A stretch of 64,000 bases of DNA from Synechococcus sp. Nb3U1. GTDB taxonomy: Bacteria > Cyanobacteriota > Cyanobacteriia > Thermostichales > Thermostichaceae. A program made the translations under genes and the position numbers. The stretch lies in assembly GCF_021533835.1 (NCBI RefSeq), contig NZ_JAKFYQ010000001.1:654079-718078 (forward strand), written 5' to 3'. Below, piece after piece: positions 9,387 to 19,946 of this stretch; positions within the stretch are counted from its first letter, which is position 1; each line of letters opens with the position of its first letter. The notes below the pieces were generated by a model. It ran no database searches and was not told the DNA's origin. It saw nothing but the letters and a program-made list of their open reading frames with translations.

Positions 9387-9866
9387 ATGATCGCCCTTTA
9401 CCCCGGTAGCTTTGACCCGATCACGCTTGGGCATCTCGACATCATCGAGCGAGCCAGTCCTCTGTTTACCCGAGTGATTGTTGCCGTCTTGAAGAACCCT
9501 AATAAAACCCCTCTGTTTACCCCCGAACAACGGCAAGCCCAGATCGGGCTGGCAACCGCCCATCTGAAAAATGTTGAGGTAGATACTTTTGCCGGACTCA
9601 CGGTTGCTTATGCCCGTCAGCGGGGTGCGAAGGTGATCGTGCGCGGCTTGCGAGTCTTGTCGGATTTTGACGGTGAGCTGCAAATGGCTCATACCAACAA
9701 ACTCTTAGCCCCTGAACTGGAAACCCTATTCTTGGCTACCGCGAGTGAACACAGTTTTGTCAGCAGTAGTCTTGTCAAGGAGGTCGCCAAGCTGGGCGGC
9801 CCGATCGACCATTTGGTGCCCGTTAATGTGATTCAGGATTTGCGAGAGTGCTTTCCGGCAGGATAG
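9387..9866 (+). CDS. coaD: Phosphopantetheine adenylyltransferase
   Basis: CoaD converts 4'-phosphopantetheine and ATP to dephospho-CoA. The 159-residue protein begins [20 protein letters not shown] with the nucleotidyltransferase 'T.GH' motif, and contains '[17 protein letters not shown]' and '[15 protein letters not shown]' (the ISSS.vre-type motif). Length is typical. An in-frame TTG at 9381 is possible but ATG 9387 starts exactly at the conserved N-terminus. It is the last gene of the thf1-cutA-coaD run. Confidence 0.96.
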   Translation: MIALYPGSFDPITLGHLDIIERASPLFTRVIVAVLKNPNKTPLFTPEQRQAQIGLATAHLKNVEVDTFAGLTVAYARQRGAKVIVRGLRVLSDFDGELQMAHTNKLLAPELETLFLATASEHSFVSSSLVKEVAKLGGPIDHLVPVNVIQDLRECFPAG

Positions 9867-9903
9867 TTCTGACGGTTTCCTGCGGGATTCCCTGTACTTG
9901 GTA

Positions 9904-10275
9904 TTATTCAAACAATTGCATACCCGCCGCCACTGGATCGAACCCTAGGGAGAAGCAGGTGTTGTGGTCGTAATGGGATCCGCTTAAATTTGCCCCCTCC
10001 AGACAAGCTCCTTCCAAGTCGGCATAGCGCAGATCCGCACAGCGTAGGTCGGCATCAGCCAGATTGCTGCCCCGCAAATTGGCATAGCGCAGATTGGCCC
10101 CGTGCAGGTCGGATCCCTGTAGGTTGGCTCGCCGCAGATCGGCCCCCCGCAAAAAGGCATATTGCAGGCAAGACCGAGGAAACGAGCGATCTCCCTGTTG
10201 GTAACGGGCCAGCAGTTCAGAGGCTCCCTGCAAAGCCAATTTAGAAAGGGTTTGGGCAGAAAGAGTTTGGATCAT
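9904..10275 (-). CDS. Pentapeptide-repeat protein
   Basis: This 123-residue protein has an N-terminal helical part (to about residue 40) followed by about twelve tandem A(D/N)Lxx pentapeptides, for example 'ADLRRANLQGSDLHGANL', which fold as a right-handed quadrilateral beta-helix. Such proteins are abundant in cyanobacteria and mostly of unknown role. The start at 10275 is chosen for GGAG seven bases upstream. It is convergent with coaD and probably monocistronic. Confidence 0.85.
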   Translation of the reverse strand: MIQTLSAQTLSKLALQGASELLARYQQGDRSFPRSCLQYAFLRGADLRRANLQGSDLHGANLRYANLRGSNLADADLRCADLRYADLEGACLEGANLSGSHYDHNTCFSLGFDPVAAGMQLFE

Positions 10276-10543
10276 GACGGTTCTCCATAGGATTAGCTCC
10301 CGATATCTCATCTCTATCGGATCGAATTTGTTTTGATCAAGCGTCTTTAACAAATGATTTCAGTTTTTACAGAAACTGTCCCCTAACAGTGATTTTTTGA
10401 AACATCCATCCTGATTGCCAGAGAAAACGGCAGGAACTCTGCCGTTTGAAATCCTGCTACCGCTTTTTCCTGGGCTTCGTGTTCAGGCTTTCTGGCGAAA
10501 GGTACAACCTTGCCCCACAGAGCACCTACCTATTAACCAACCC
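10276..10543. other. Intergenic region without a visible gene
   Basis: The stretch is AT-richer between 10330 and 10400, consistent with a promoter for the leftward pentapeptide gene. The remainder is the 3' flank of clpB. No clear terminator, repeat or small gene was seen. Confidence 0.4.
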
Positions 10544-13195
10544 TTAACCAACCCTCTCCGCCGGGATCGGAGCCGGGGGATCTTTGCGAGTTGTGGAGCC
10601 GAGCTTACGGAAAGAGAGGCGTTCGTTGGCTACATCCACCTGGATCGTATCTCCCGGCAGGAACTCGTTTTCTAGCAGCTTGGTGGCGATCGGGTTTTCG
10701 ATTTCCCGTTGGATCACTCGTTTCAGGGGGCGGGCCCCAAACACAGGGTCGTAGCCCACCTCAGCAATGTAGTCTTTGGCCTCATCAGTGAGGAGGATCT
10801 CAATCTGTTGATCCGAGAGCAGTTGCTCCACCCGCCGCATTTGCAGGCTGACGATCTGGCGAATTTCGGCTTTCGTGAGAGCGTGGAAGATAATCAATTC
10901 ATCCACCCGGTTCAAAAATTCAGGCCGGAAATTGTGCCGCAACATGGCCAATACCTGCGTTTTCATTTCCTCATAACGGCTTTCATCCCCACCAATTTCT
11001 AGGATTAAATCGCTACCAATGTTGCTGGTCATGATGATGATTGTATTTTTGAAATCCACCGTTCGCCCTTGCGAGTCGGTAATGCGGCCATCATCCAGCA
11101 CCTGCAACAGGATATTGAACACATCCGGGTGGGCTTTTTCCACCTCGTCGAAGAGCACCACTGAGTAGGGCCGCCGCCGCACCGTTTCTGAGAGCTGGCC
11201 CCCTTCTTCGTAGCCCACATAGCCCGGAGGTGCCCCCACCAGCCGCGAGACGGAGTGTTTTTCCATGTATTCGGACATGTCGATGCGCACCATCGCCTCG
11301 GAGGTGTCGAAGAGGAACTCCGCCAGGGCACGGGCGAGCTCGGTTTTGCCCACCCCCGTTGGCCCCATGAACAGAAATGAGCCGATCGGGCGGTTGGGAT
11401 CCTTCATGCCGGCCCTGGCCCGTCGGATCGCCGCTGCCACGGCTGCGACTGCTTCGTCTTGGCCGATCACCCGTTTGTGCAGATGGGCTTCCAATTGCAG
11501 CAGCTTTTGCTTCTCCGATTCCATCAGGCTGGTGACCGGGATCCCTGTCCAGCGGGAAACGATCTCGGCGATATCCTCCTGGGTGACCTGCTCTCGCAAA
11601 AGGGGCTCCCCGCTGCTCTGCTGGCTGGCTAGGTGGGCTTCTTGTTCCTGAATTTGCCGTTCTAGCTCCATCAATTTGCCGTACTTCAGCTCGGCAGCCC
11701 GGTTGAGATCATATTTTTGTTCGGCTTGTTCGATTTGTAGCTTCACGGCATCTCGCTCTGATTTGAGGGTTTGCAGTTGCTCGAGGCCCTCTTTTTCAAA
11801 TTGCCAGCGGGCGTTCAATTCCCGTTGTCGTTCCGTCAGGTTGGCCAATTCCTGCTCGATTTTGCTGAGGCGATCTTTGGAAGCGACATCATCCTCTTTT
11901 TTCAGGGAGAGTTCCTCCATTTGCAGTTGCATGATGCGCCGGTCAATTTCATCCAATTCCACCGGCTTGGAGGTGATCTCCATTTTCAGCTTGGCGGCGG
12001 CTTCATCCACCAAGTCGATGGCTTTATCCGGCAGAAATCGTTCGGAAATGTAGCGGTTGGAGAGCACGGCGGCGGCCACCAAGGCGGAGTCGGCAATTTT
12101 CACCCCGTGGTGCAATTCATAGCGCTCCTTGAGGCCCCGTAAAATAGAAATGGTATCTTCCACCGAGGGCTGATCCACAAACACCTGCTGAAAGCGGCGT
12201 TCTAGGGCGGCATCTTTTTCGATGTGCTTGCGGTATTCGTCTAGGGTGGTGGCGCCAATACACCGCAGTTCCCCACGGGCCAACATCGGCTTAAGCAGGT
12301 TGCCGGCATCCATCGCCCCCTCTCCGGCTCCAGCCCCGACGACGGTGTGCAGTTCGTCGATGAACAGCACAATCTGCCCTTCCGATTCGGTCACTTCCTT
12401 GAGCACTGCTTTGAGGCGATCTTCAAACTCGCCCCGATATTTGGCCCCGGCGATCATGGATCCCATATCCAGCGAGATCACCCGCCGATTTTTCAGGGAT
12501 TCCGGCACATCGCCCCGATTGATCCGTTGGGCTAAGCCTTCGACAATGGCGGTTTTACCCACGCCCGGCTCCCCAATCAAAACTGGGTTATTTTTGGTGC
12601 GGCGAGACAGAACCTGAATCACGCGGCGAATTTCTTCATCTCGCCCAATCACCGGATCCAGTTTGCCCTCGCGGGCGGCCTGGGTCAGATCGCGGCCATA
12701 GCGTTCTAGGGCTTCATAGCGGGATTCTGGGTTTTTGTCCGTGACCCGTTGCTTGCCCCGCACCTCTTGAATGATGGGCTTGAGGCGCTCCACCGTCAGG
12801 CCCAGAGGAGCTAAGACCCGCTTGCCAACCCGCTCATCCTGCAGGGATCCCAACAACAAATGCTCGACAGAGATGAAGTCATCTTCGTAGTCTTTGCGGA
12901 ACTCCTCGGCGCGATCCAGGGTGGTTTCTAGGCCCCGGCCCAGATAGAGTTGATCCACCCGCGCCAATTTGGGTTGCTGGTTGATGAAGCTCTCTAGCTT
13001 ATCCCGCAGCAGCTTTGGATCAGTGCCAGCCCGCCGCAAAATCGTCTGGGTCAACCCCCCCTCTTGATCGATTAGGGAGAGGAGCAGATGCTCGGTTTCC
13101 AGTTGCTGCTGTTGGCGCTGACGAGCTACATCCTGAGATTTGACGATGGCATCCCAGGCTTTTTCGGTAAATTGATTGGGGTTGGTGGGCTGCAT
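10544..13195 (-). CDS. clpB: ATP-dependent disaggregase ClpB
   Basis: ClpB works with DnaK to dissolve protein aggregates. The 883-residue protein has a Clp-N domain (1-150), AAA1 with Walker A '[10 protein letters not shown]' near residue 205, the long coiled-coil middle domain (about 410-525) with '[18 protein letters not shown]', AAA2 with '[14 protein letters not shown]' near 608, and a C-terminal D2-small domain. There is no ClpP-binding IGF-type loop evident, consistent with ClpB rather than ClpC. No CIRCE element was seen upstream. Confidence 0.97.
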   Translation of the reverse strand: MQPTNPNQFTEKAWDAIVKSQDVARQRQQQQLETEHLLLSLIDQEGGLTQTILRRAGTDPKLLRDKLESFINQQPKLARVDQLYLGRGLETTLDRAEEFRKDYEDDFISVEHLLLGSLQDERVGKRVLAPLGLTVERLKPIIQEVRGKQRVTDKNPESRYEALERYGRDLTQAAREGKLDPVIGRDEEIRRVIQVLSRRTKNNPVLIGEPGVGKTAIVEGLAQRINRGDVPESLKNRRVISLDMGSMIAGAKYRGEFEDRLKAVLKEVTESEGQIVLFIDELHTVVGAGAGEGAMDAGNLLKPMLARGELRCIGATTLDEYRKHIEKDAALERRFQQVFVDQPSVEDTISILRGLKERYELHHGVKIADSALVAAAVLSNRYISERFLPDKAIDLVDEAAAKLKMEITSKPVELDEIDRRIMQLQMEELSLKKEDDVASKDRLSKIEQELANLTERQRELNARWQFEKEGLEQLQTLKSERDAVKLQIEQAEQKYDLNRAAELKYGKLMELERQIQEQEAHLASQQSSGEPLLREQVTQEDIAEIVSRWTGIPVTSLMESEKQKLLQLEAHLHKRVIGQDEAVAAVAAAIRRARAGMKDPNRPIGSFLFMGPTGVGKTELARALAEFLFDTSEAMVRIDMSEYMEKHSVSRLVGAPPGYVGYEEGGQLSETVRRRPYSVVLFDEVEKAHPDVFNILLQVLDDGRITDSQGRTVDFKNTIIIMTSNIGSDLILEIGGDESRYEEMKTQVLAMLRHNFRPEFLNRVDELIIFHALTKAEIRQIVSLQMRRVEQLLSDQQIEILLTDEAKDYIAEVGYDPVFGARPLKRVIQREIENPIATKLLENEFLPGDTIQVDVANERLSFRKLGSTTRKDPPAPIPAERVG

Positions 13196-13441
13196 AGAAG
13201 TTTGGGAGGAGCTTGGTGTTACTTGGTATTTGGTATTCAGTATAGGGAGCGGCTTAGGTCAATAGCTTTGGCCGCACCAGTTGCGGGATCCTTTCCAGGC
13301 GGGATCCCATTGATCTGTCCCATGATTTATTGATCATCTATTGATCTAGGTATCGCCCATTTTGTAACATCCAGCGTTCCAGAGAACCGTCCCCACCCAC
13401 CCAGCTCTGTGGAGGGATCCCCGCCTTGGGCTGTATCGGGG

Positions 13442-15781
13442 TTAGTCCTCCTCTTCGTAGGGCCGCCCTTCCCCGATCACTGCCAGATCAATTTGCTGTC
13501 GGTAGTAGTCCACATTTTTGATCTGTACCTCCACCCGATCTCCGAGGCGAAACTGCTGTCGGCTTTTGCGGCCCACTAGGGCCTGTTGGCGGTTGCGATA
13601 TTCGTACCAATCGTTTTTCAAAGAGCTGACCCGTACCAACCCTTCCGCCAGGATCGGGTCTACCTGGACGAAAAAGCCATAGTTTTGCACGCCGATGATC
13701 AGGCCGGGGAACGACTCGCCCAAGTGTTTTTGCATGAATTCGGAGCGCTTCAGACCCATCAGCTCCTGCTCCGCCTTGAACCGTATCTGATGCCCCTCCC
13801 GCAGGGTTTCCAGTTGAGCCTGGAGAAATGCCTGCCATTCCTCTTGCACCTTCGGCGGCAACACGTTCCAGTTGATCTGGCCGTGACAGGTGTGACTGTG
13901 CAGATCCACGCCGGTTTTCACCCGTGTGCTGCGGCGATCCCGTCCTTTGCTGAGAGCCAGATGTAGAGCACGCAGGTTGAGCAGATCTCCATAGCGGCGC
14001 AGGGGGGCGGTAAAGGTGGCGTAGGGTTCCGTCAGGCCCAGGCCAAAATGCCCGAGAGATTCCCCTTCTGGCAGGGGCTGCAGGCGATATTCCACCGGGG
14101 GCAAGGTGGCCAACATCTGCGCCACCAAAGCCGGACTAGCCCCAGAAGCTAAGACATCCGGGGCGGTGATGCGGGCACAAATCCGTTGCCAGTCCGACAG
14201 CGTCACGGTTTCGGGATCCTGCAAATTCAGATCCAGCTTCATGGAGTTGGTCAGGCGCAAAAAGCCCTGTAGCGCTTCGGCACTTGGAGCAGGCTGGACT
14301 CGAGCCAAGGAGGGGATCCCCAACTGGCGCAAATGGTTACCAAGGGTCTGGTTGGCCAGCAACAGTATCTCCGTCATCAGGGCATGGGCACTGAGGCGGT
14401 CGCTCACCAACAGGGATCCATAGCTGCTTTCATCAGCGGAGTGGGGGGTGAGCAAATCCAACAGGGGCAGATCGAACCCGCCCGCTTGGTGGCGTTTCAC
14501 CCGCAGAATTTGGCTAAGGCGCAGCAGGTTTTGCAGCAGCGCCATCAACTCCGGTACTTCTTCCTCGGGGTTGAAGTCGGCGGCGGTGGCTAGAAGGGCT
14601 TGCACCTGCCCGTAGGACAAGTGCGCCCGCGACTGCACAATGCTGGGCTGAATCTCAAAGCCTTCTGATACTCCTTCTGAGCTCATGTTCAGGAGCAGGG
14701 AGTAGGCCAGTCGCTCCTGTTGGGGCAACAGGGCCAGGCGGGTATGGGCCTCAGGAGGAAACAGCGGCAGCACCATTGTATCCAGATAAACGGTAGCAGT
14801 GCGCTGCTGGGCTTCTTGCTCGAGGGGGTGTAAGGACTCGGTGCCCCCCGTGCGGGTTGGTTCCAGCCAATGGGGAATATCGGCGATGTGGATCCCCAGT
14901 AGCCACCCCCCTTCTGGCCGAGCTTGTAAGGACACCGCTACATTCGGCTCTAGGCCATGGGGATGTTGCAAGTCGAGGGGCTCTAGAGTGACACAAAGCC
15001 AATCCCGCAGGTCACGGCGACCCTTTTGGTCGGCACGGCTGAGCTTTTTCGGCAGAGCGGTAGCTGCCTCCACCACTGTGGAAGAAAACTCCTGCGGCAG
15101 GTTGTACTTGCAGCAAACTAGGTCAGCATCGATGGAAGCATCGGGGCCATTGCCCAAAAGTTTGCGAATGGTGCCGGTGGGGGGCAGATCCGCCAGAGGG
15201 TAACGCTCCACTTCCACGTAGGCGACACGGCCTTCCACCAGCTCCGTCGGGGATCCCTCTGAAGAGGTCGGGATCCCGGATTCGGGGAGAGCCAGCTCGA
15301 AGAGCAACCGATCGTCCAAGGGCACCACTCGGAAGCCCTGTTCCGTTTTTTTCAGGCGGCCCACCAAGGTGGAGTTGACCCGCTCGATCACCGCTGCCAC
15401 TTCTCCCTCCGGGCTACGGCGACGATTGCCATCTTTGGTGACTCGTGCCAACACCTGGTCACCATTCCAAGCACCACTCAAGTTGCTGCCGTGAATATAA
15501 ACATCCTCTACCCCCGGTTCATCTCGAATGGCAAAGCAAAACCCTTTGCTGGAGCAGCGCAAACGCCCCACCACCAACGACTCATCCGGCTGCCGACGAT
15601 AGCGGGGCGGATCCCCAGATTGCTCTAAGAAACCCGCCCGCACCAAGCCATCGAGGGCGATCTCCAGCATGTCTTGCGCTTCTGGGTCATGGGCTTGCAG
15701 GAGAGCAAAAAGAGCGTCTTTATCGGTGAATTGGTCAGGCGCTTGGGAGAGAAAATGTTGAAAAAGCCGAGAGAAATCCAT
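13442..15781 (-). CDS. RNase II/R (RNB) family protein, Zam-like, with a degenerate active site
   Basis: This 779-residue protein has cold-shock-like N-terminal domains, a central RNB domain with 'GIHIADIPHWLEP' and 'LRRYGDLLNLRALHL', and a C-terminal S1 domain ('FPGLIIGVQNYGFFVQVD'). In active RNase R the segment after 'VTID' carries an Asp cluster (DGEDARDFDDA). Here the same place reads 'VTLEPLDLQHPHGLEPNVAV', so the metal-binding aspartates appear replaced by E, H, H and G. Size and architecture recall the cyanobacterial Zam protein (acetazolamide resistance). It may bind RNA without hydrolysing it. The family call is firm; inactivity is inferred. Confidence 0.85.
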   Translation of the reverse strand: MDFSRLFQHFLSQAPDQFTDKDALFALLQAHDPEAQDMLEIALDGLVRAGFLEQSGDPPRYRRQPDESLVVGRLRCSSKGFCFAIRDEPGVEDVYIHGSNLSGAWNGDQVLARVTKDGNRRRSPEGEVAAVIERVNSTLVGRLKKTEQGFRVVPLDDRLLFELALPESGIPTSSEGSPTELVEGRVAYVEVERYPLADLPPTGTIRKLLGNGPDASIDADLVCCKYNLPQEFSSTVVEAATALPKKLSRADQKGRRDLRDWLCVTLEPLDLQHPHGLEPNVAVSLQARPEGGWLLGIHIADIPHWLEPTRTGGTESLHPLEQEAQQRTATVYLDTMVLPLFPPEAHTRLALLPQQERLAYSLLLNMSSEGVSEGFEIQPSIVQSRAHLSYGQVQALLATAADFNPEEEVPELMALLQNLLRLSQILRVKRHQAGGFDLPLLDLLTPHSADESSYGSLLVSDRLSAHALMTEILLLANQTLGNHLRQLGIPSLARVQPAPSAEALQGFLRLTNSMKLDLNLQDPETVTLSDWQRICARITAPDVLASGASPALVAQMLATLPPVEYRLQPLPEGESLGHFGLGLTEPYATFTAPLRRYGDLLNLRALHLALSKGRDRRSTRVKTGVDLHSHTCHGQINWNVLPPKVQEEWQAFLQAQLETLREGHQIRFKAEQELMGLKRSEFMQKHLGESFPGLIIGVQNYGFFVQVDPILAEGLVRVSSLKNDWYEYRNRQQALVGRKSRQQFRLGDRVEVQIKNVDYYRQQIDLAVIGEGRPYEEED

Positions 15782-15858
15782 TGCGGGTATTGGCGAAAGA
15801 AGAGGTGGAGAATAAAGATGTATCAGAGCAGGGTGGGGCGGGCCAACCTCGGATAGAG

Positions 15859-16500
15859 TTAATCGCGGTGGCCGGTAACGATAAAAGCCACCCGCTGACC
15901 GATGTTGGTGCTGTGGTCAGCCAGACGTTCGAGGTAGCGGATCGACAGCAACATCAACAGAATAGGCTCGATCGATCCCTTAATGTCAGTCTGCTGCGCC
16001 AACGTATTGTAGAGGCTTGTGTAGTCCTCATCAACCGCGTCATCCTCGCGCTTCAGCTGTAGGCCCAGATCCGCATCCAGTTCCGTCAGGGCCACCAGGC
16101 TGTGGCTGAGCATTTTCTGGCAACGCTGCATCATCACCTGAATCCGTCCCAACTCCGGCGGCGGTGGATACATCACCAGACGCAGGGCCACTTCTGCCAA
16201 GTCTTTGGAGTAGTCGCCAATCCGCTCCAGATCCCGTATTAGCTGCATTAGGGTGCTAATCCAGCGCAGATCCCGCGCCACAGGAGATCGCAAAGCAATC
16301 AAACTGATACAATCTTTCTCGATCTGGCGATAGAGATGATCGATCTGTTTGTCTTGGGTCATCACCTGTTCAGCCGCCGCTAGGTTTTGCTCAAACAGGG
16401 CCTGTTGGGCCAGCACCACCGATTTTTCTGCCAAAGCTCCCATGCGCAGCACATCCTGCTGCACCCGTTTGATGTGGAGTTGAAGCTCGATTTGCCCCAT
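15859..16500 (-). CDS. phoU: Phosphate signalling regulator PhoU
   Basis: PhoU links the Pst phosphate transporter to the sensor kinase and restrains phosphate uptake. The 213-residue all-helical protein has two PhoU repeats with the metal-binding 'ERIGDYSKDLAE' and 'ERLADHSTNIGQ' motifs (E..aD...n-type). It starts MGQIELQLHIKRVQQDVLRM at 16500; a longer start near 16557 is possible but adds no conserved sequence. No pst genes are adjacent in the window. Confidence 0.94.
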   Translation of the reverse strand: MGQIELQLHIKRVQQDVLRMGALAEKSVVLAQQALFEQNLAAAEQVMTQDKQIDHLYRQIEKDCISLIALRSPVARDLRWISTLMQLIRDLERIGDYSKDLAEVALRLVMYPPPPELGRIQVMMQRCQKMLSHSLVALTELDADLGLQLKREDDAVDEDYTSLYNTLAQQTDIKGSIEPILLMLLSIRYLERLADHSTNIGQRVAFIVTGHRD

Positions 16501-16724
16501 TGTTCTCCCCAGCAAGGGTGATATTGACGGGGAATCCCGGCTGAAGCCAAAATTCCCCATTATGATGATGATGACAAATTCTTCTAGTCTAGGGCGCGGG
16601 AATGACCGCAAATTTGAGGGAGGATGAAAAAGAATCCGCATTCTGGTCAGAGGGAACGGATTTTCGGTGGTTTTTTCGCTGCATCTTCTTTCTTTACATT
16701 TCTTTCATCGCTGAAGCCTGTCTC

Positions 16725-18056
16725 ATGACCCTTCCCCCAATCATTGTTTTGGATGATGACCCAACGGGATCCCAAACCGTTCACAGTTGCTTGCTCCTTA
16801 CCCGCTGGGATCCAGATACGTTAAGGCTGGGCTTGCAGGATGGATCCCCGATTCGTTTTATCCTTACCAACACCCGTGCCCTCTCCCCAACAGAGGCAGT
16901 ACAGGTGACCCAATCGGTCTGCCAAGCCTTGAAAGAGGTGATGGACGAGTTGGGGCATCCTGGGGGGATCTTTGTCAGTCGTTCCGACTCGACCCTGCGT
17001 GGGCACTACCCCCTAGAGACCGATGTGATGGCGGCGGAATTGGGGCCGTTTGATGCCCATTTTTTGGTGCCGGCCTTTTTCGAGGGGGGGCGGATCACGC
17101 GGGAGAGCGTGCATTATCTGCGGGTAGCCGGGGAATGGGTGCCCGTTCACGAGACCGAATTTGCCCGAGATTCCGTTTTTGCCTACCACCACAGCTATTT
17201 GCCCGATTATGTTCAGGAGAAAACCCAGGGCCGCATTCCTGCTCAGCAGGTGGAACGGTTCACCCTAGAGCAGATTCGTTCCGGCTGTTTGGAACGGTTG
17301 CTGGCGTTGCAGGGAAATGTCTGCTGTGTGGTGGATGGAGAAAACCAGGCGGATTTGGATCGCTTTGCCGAGGATGTCTTGGCGGCGGCCTCCCAGGGCA
17401 AGCGCTTTTTGTTTCGCAGTGCCGCCAGCCTGTTGACGGCTTTGGCCCAGTTGCCCCCACAACCTGTTCCCCCAGAGCAGATGGGGCGGTTTGTCCGGTC
17501 GGCTCAGCCGGGGGTGGTGATCGTCGGATCCCATGTGAAAAAGTCAAGTCAGCAACTGAGCCAACTGTTGCAGGAGTCCGGGATCCAAGCCATTGAAGTG
17601 GAGGTGAAGCGGCTGTTGCAGCCCGGTAGCGAAACAGATCTGTTACAGGACATTCTCGCCCAAGTGCATGGCGCTCATGGGGCTGGGCTCACCTCCGTGG
17701 TTTATACCAGCCGGGAAGAACTGACCTTTGATACCCATGGAGCCTCAGCGATAGAAACGCGCCTGGCTTTCGGGCAAAAAGTTTCGGGGCTGTTGATGCA
17801 GGTGGTGCAGGGGTTACCTGCCGAGATCAGCTACTTGATCAGCAAAGGAGGCATCACCTCCAACGATACCCTCAGCGTGGGCTTGAACCTGCCGGCTGTG
17901 CGTTTGCTGGGGCAGATCTACCCGGGGGTCTCGATGGTGATCACACCGGCGGATCACCCGCGCTTTCCCCAGTTGCCGGTGGTATTGTTTCCGGGCAATG
18001 TTGGCGAGGCAGATACGCTGACGTTGATCTATCGTCGCCTGTCCAGCCTGGTTTAG
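16725..18056 (+). CDS. Four-carbon acid sugar kinase family protein (DUF1537)
   Basis: This 443-residue protein has an N-terminal domain beginning 'MTLPPIIVLDDDPTGSQTVH' with the conserved DDPTG and 'SRSDSTLRGHYPLE' motifs. Its C-terminal nucleotide-binding domain has 'VVGSHVKKSSQQL' and 'SKGGITSND', both family signatures. Characterised members phosphorylate four-carbon acid sugars (OtnK/DtnK). No matching aldolase or dehydrogenase is next to it, so the substrate is unknown here. The start at 16725 begins the conserved domain; upstream in-frame sequence looks non-coding and overlaps the phoU promoter region. A CruP-like gene follows 11 bases later. Confidence 0.85.
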   Translation: MTLPPIIVLDDDPTGSQTVHSCLLLTRWDPDTLRLGLQDGSPIRFILTNTRALSPTEAVQVTQSVCQALKEVMDELGHPGGIFVSRSDSTLRGHYPLETDVMAAELGPFDAHFLVPAFFEGGRITRESVHYLRVAGEWVPVHETEFARDSVFAYHHSYLPDYVQEKTQGRIPAQQVERFTLEQIRSGCLERLLALQGNVCCVVDGENQADLDRFAEDVLAAASQGKRFLFRSAASLLTALAQLPPQPVPPEQMGRFVRSAQPGVVIVGSHVKKSSQQLSQLLQESGIQAIEVEVKRLLQPGSETDLLQDILAQVHGAHGAGLTSVVYTSREELTFDTHGASAIETRLAFGQKVSGLLMQVVQGLPAEISYLISKGGITSNDTLSVGLNLPAVRLLGQIYPGVSMVITPADHPRFPQLPVVLFPGNVGEADTLTLIYRRLSSLV

Positions 18057-18067
18057 GCTGAAGGGGA

Positions 18068-19633
18068 GTGTCTTCCCTGCTACCCTCCTACACCCCTCCG
18101 ATGGCCGAACTCGTCACGCCTGAACTCGTTGCTCCTCCCGAAGTCTTGCCCAACTTGGATCGCTGGTGGGGATCCCTGCGTCGCCGAGAGTTAAGTTCCT
18201 CCCCATCTGTGGTGCAGTCGTCGGCCCAACTGCTGGGATCCCTGGATGAGGTCGATGTGGTGATCGCCGGGGGCACCTTGGGGATCCTCTTGGGGGCAGC
18301 CTTGGCGAAGCGCGGCTGGCGGGTGATCCTAATCGAACGTGGGATCCTGCGGGGGCGAGATCAAGAGTGGAACATTTCCGGGCAGGAATTGCAGGTTTTA
18401 CTGGCCCTGGAGCTGCTCAGCCCGGCAGAACTGGAACAGGTGAAGGTGACTCACTATCCCTCAGGGCGGATTGGCTTTGCAGGGGGGCCTAGTTGGTGGG
18501 TGGAGGATGTGTTGAATGTGGGGGTGGATCCGGTGGGGCTGCTGGAGCGCTTGAAGAGCCGCTTCCTGGAATGGGGCGGCCAGTTGGTGGAACAGCAAGC
18601 CTTTGTGGGCGCGACTGTTCACCCCGATGGGATCCACATCCAGACAGATACAGACCGGATCCGCGCCCAAGTGCTGCTGGATGCGATGGGGCACCGATCC
18701 CCTGTGGTGGCGCAAGCAAGAAAGGGACAACTGCCGGATAGCGTCTGTTTGGTGGTGGGATCCTGCGCTCGGGGGTTGCCAGCTCAGCCGACAGGAGATC
18801 TATTTTATAGTTTTGCCCCGGCACAATCGGGGTATCAGCCCTTCTGGGAAGCCTTCCCTGCTCGAGATGGGCGCACCACCTACCTGTTCACCTACTGCGA
18901 TCTGCACCCGGCCCGCCCCAGCCTCAGTACTCTCTGGCAAGACTATTTGCAGGGTCTGCCCACTTATCAAGGGGTGGATTTGGCGCAGATCACCTGGGTG
19001 CGGAAGCTGTGTGGGGTTTTCCCGGCCTACCGCTGCAGCCCTTTGCAAATGCCTTGGGATCGCATCTTGGCAGTGGGAGATAGCAGTGGCAGCCAGTCCC
19101 CCCTCAGTTTTGGCGGATTTGGGGCGATGCTACGCCATCTGGAGCGCCTACAACAAGGAATCCACGAGGCCCTATCCCTTCGGCAGCTCGACCGAGCGGC
19201 TCTAGCCCTTTTGCAACCTTACCAACCCAACTTAGCCGTGACTGGGTTGTTTCAGAAAGCGATGATTCCGCCGCTCAAAGAGAGCCATTGGGATCCCCAG
19301 AGCATTAACCGCCTATTGAGCAGCGTGTTTGGGGCGATGTTTGCGGCTGGCCCCCAGGTGGTGAAGCCCTTTTTGCAGGATGTGGTGCAGTTTGGCGGGT
19401 TAGCGCAGGCGTTGCTGGGGGTGATGGGCCGGGATCCCCTCTTGGTTGCAAGCCTCCTGAAGCAGATCGGGCCTTGGGAGCTGATACAGTGGATGGGCCA
19501 TTTGGGCTCGCTAGGGGCCTACGACCTGCTGAATCGAATCCCTGTGGGTTGGGAAGGGGCAGCCTCCAACTATTTCTGGAAACGCCGCCGCGAAGCTTGG
19601 CAATACGGCTCTGGAGGGGATCATGGAGGCTAG
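18068..19633 (+). CDS. cruP: FAD-dependent oxidoreductase, CruA/CruP lycopene cyclase family
   Basis: This 521-residue flavoprotein has a dinucleotide-binding motif 'VVIAGGTLGILLGAALAKRG' near residue 65 followed by 'VILIERG', and a second flavin-contact region with 'ILAVGDSSGSQSPLSFGGFG' near residue 335. Family and size fit CruP, the paralogue of the CruA lycopene cyclase found in cyanobacteria and plants, which is implicated in limiting carotenoid oxidation rather than strong cyclase activity. CruA proteins are usually longer. It probably sits in an operon with the DUF1537 gene. Confidence 0.7.
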   Translation: MSSLLPSYTPPMAELVTPELVAPPEVLPNLDRWWGSLRRRELSSSPSVVQSSAQLLGSLDEVDVVIAGGTLGILLGAALAKRGWRVILIERGILRGRDQEWNISGQELQVLLALELLSPAELEQVKVTHYPSGRIGFAGGPSWWVEDVLNVGVDPVGLLERLKSRFLEWGGQLVEQQAFVGATVHPDGIHIQTDTDRIRAQVLLDAMGHRSPVVAQARKGQLPDSVCLVVGSCARGLPAQPTGDLFYSFAPAQSGYQPFWEAFPARDGRTTYLFTYCDLHPARPSLSTLWQDYLQGLPTYQGVDLAQITWVRKLCGVFPAYRCSPLQMPWDRILAVGDSSGSQSPLSFGGFGAMLRHLERLQQGIHEALSLRQLDRAALALLQPYQPNLAVTGLFQKAMIPPLKESHWDPQSINRLLSSVFGAMFAAGPQVVKPFLQDVVQFGGLAQALLGVMGRDPLLVASLLKQIGPWELIQWMGHLGSLGAYDLLNRIPVGWEGAASNYFWKRRREAWQYGSGGDHGG

Positions 19634-19946
19634 CTTCTCTCAAAAAACGTTTGCGACCGCCTCGGAAAATCACTGAAACAACCTATTTGTCTTGACCTGC
19701 TCATTTCGGCAAGTCCGTGGCCAACTTGATCCTGTTCCTCGGTCAGGGACGCGACGGCGTTGAAGTGTCTCCACCACTCCCTACAAATGGAAGCAAATAG
19801 GTAACAGGAACTAGGGATAGAGGACAGGCAGTCTCCACTCTGTGGGGATCCCTATAGGTTGGAAGTAAACAAGCGAAGAATCCACCTCAGTTTTGTGCAC
19901 AGAAGGCTAAAGAGTCGCCGCCTTAGGAGTAGGAGCTGTGGTATAG
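19634..19946. other. Intergenic region, nothing recognisable
   Basis: 313 bases after the CruP-like gene. There is one GGGATCCC-like site (about 19845) but no convincing gene, RNA or terminator. The end merges into the damaged start of the next pseudogene. Confidence 0.35.

Noticed and set aside
10544-13195. Several long frames on the plus strand opposite clpB
   Set aside because: They are antisense shadows of a high-GC gene with no start signals.
13196-13441. CIRCE or other heat-shock operator before clpB
   Set aside because: I looked for the TTAGCACTC/GAGTGCTAA inverted repeat and did not find it.
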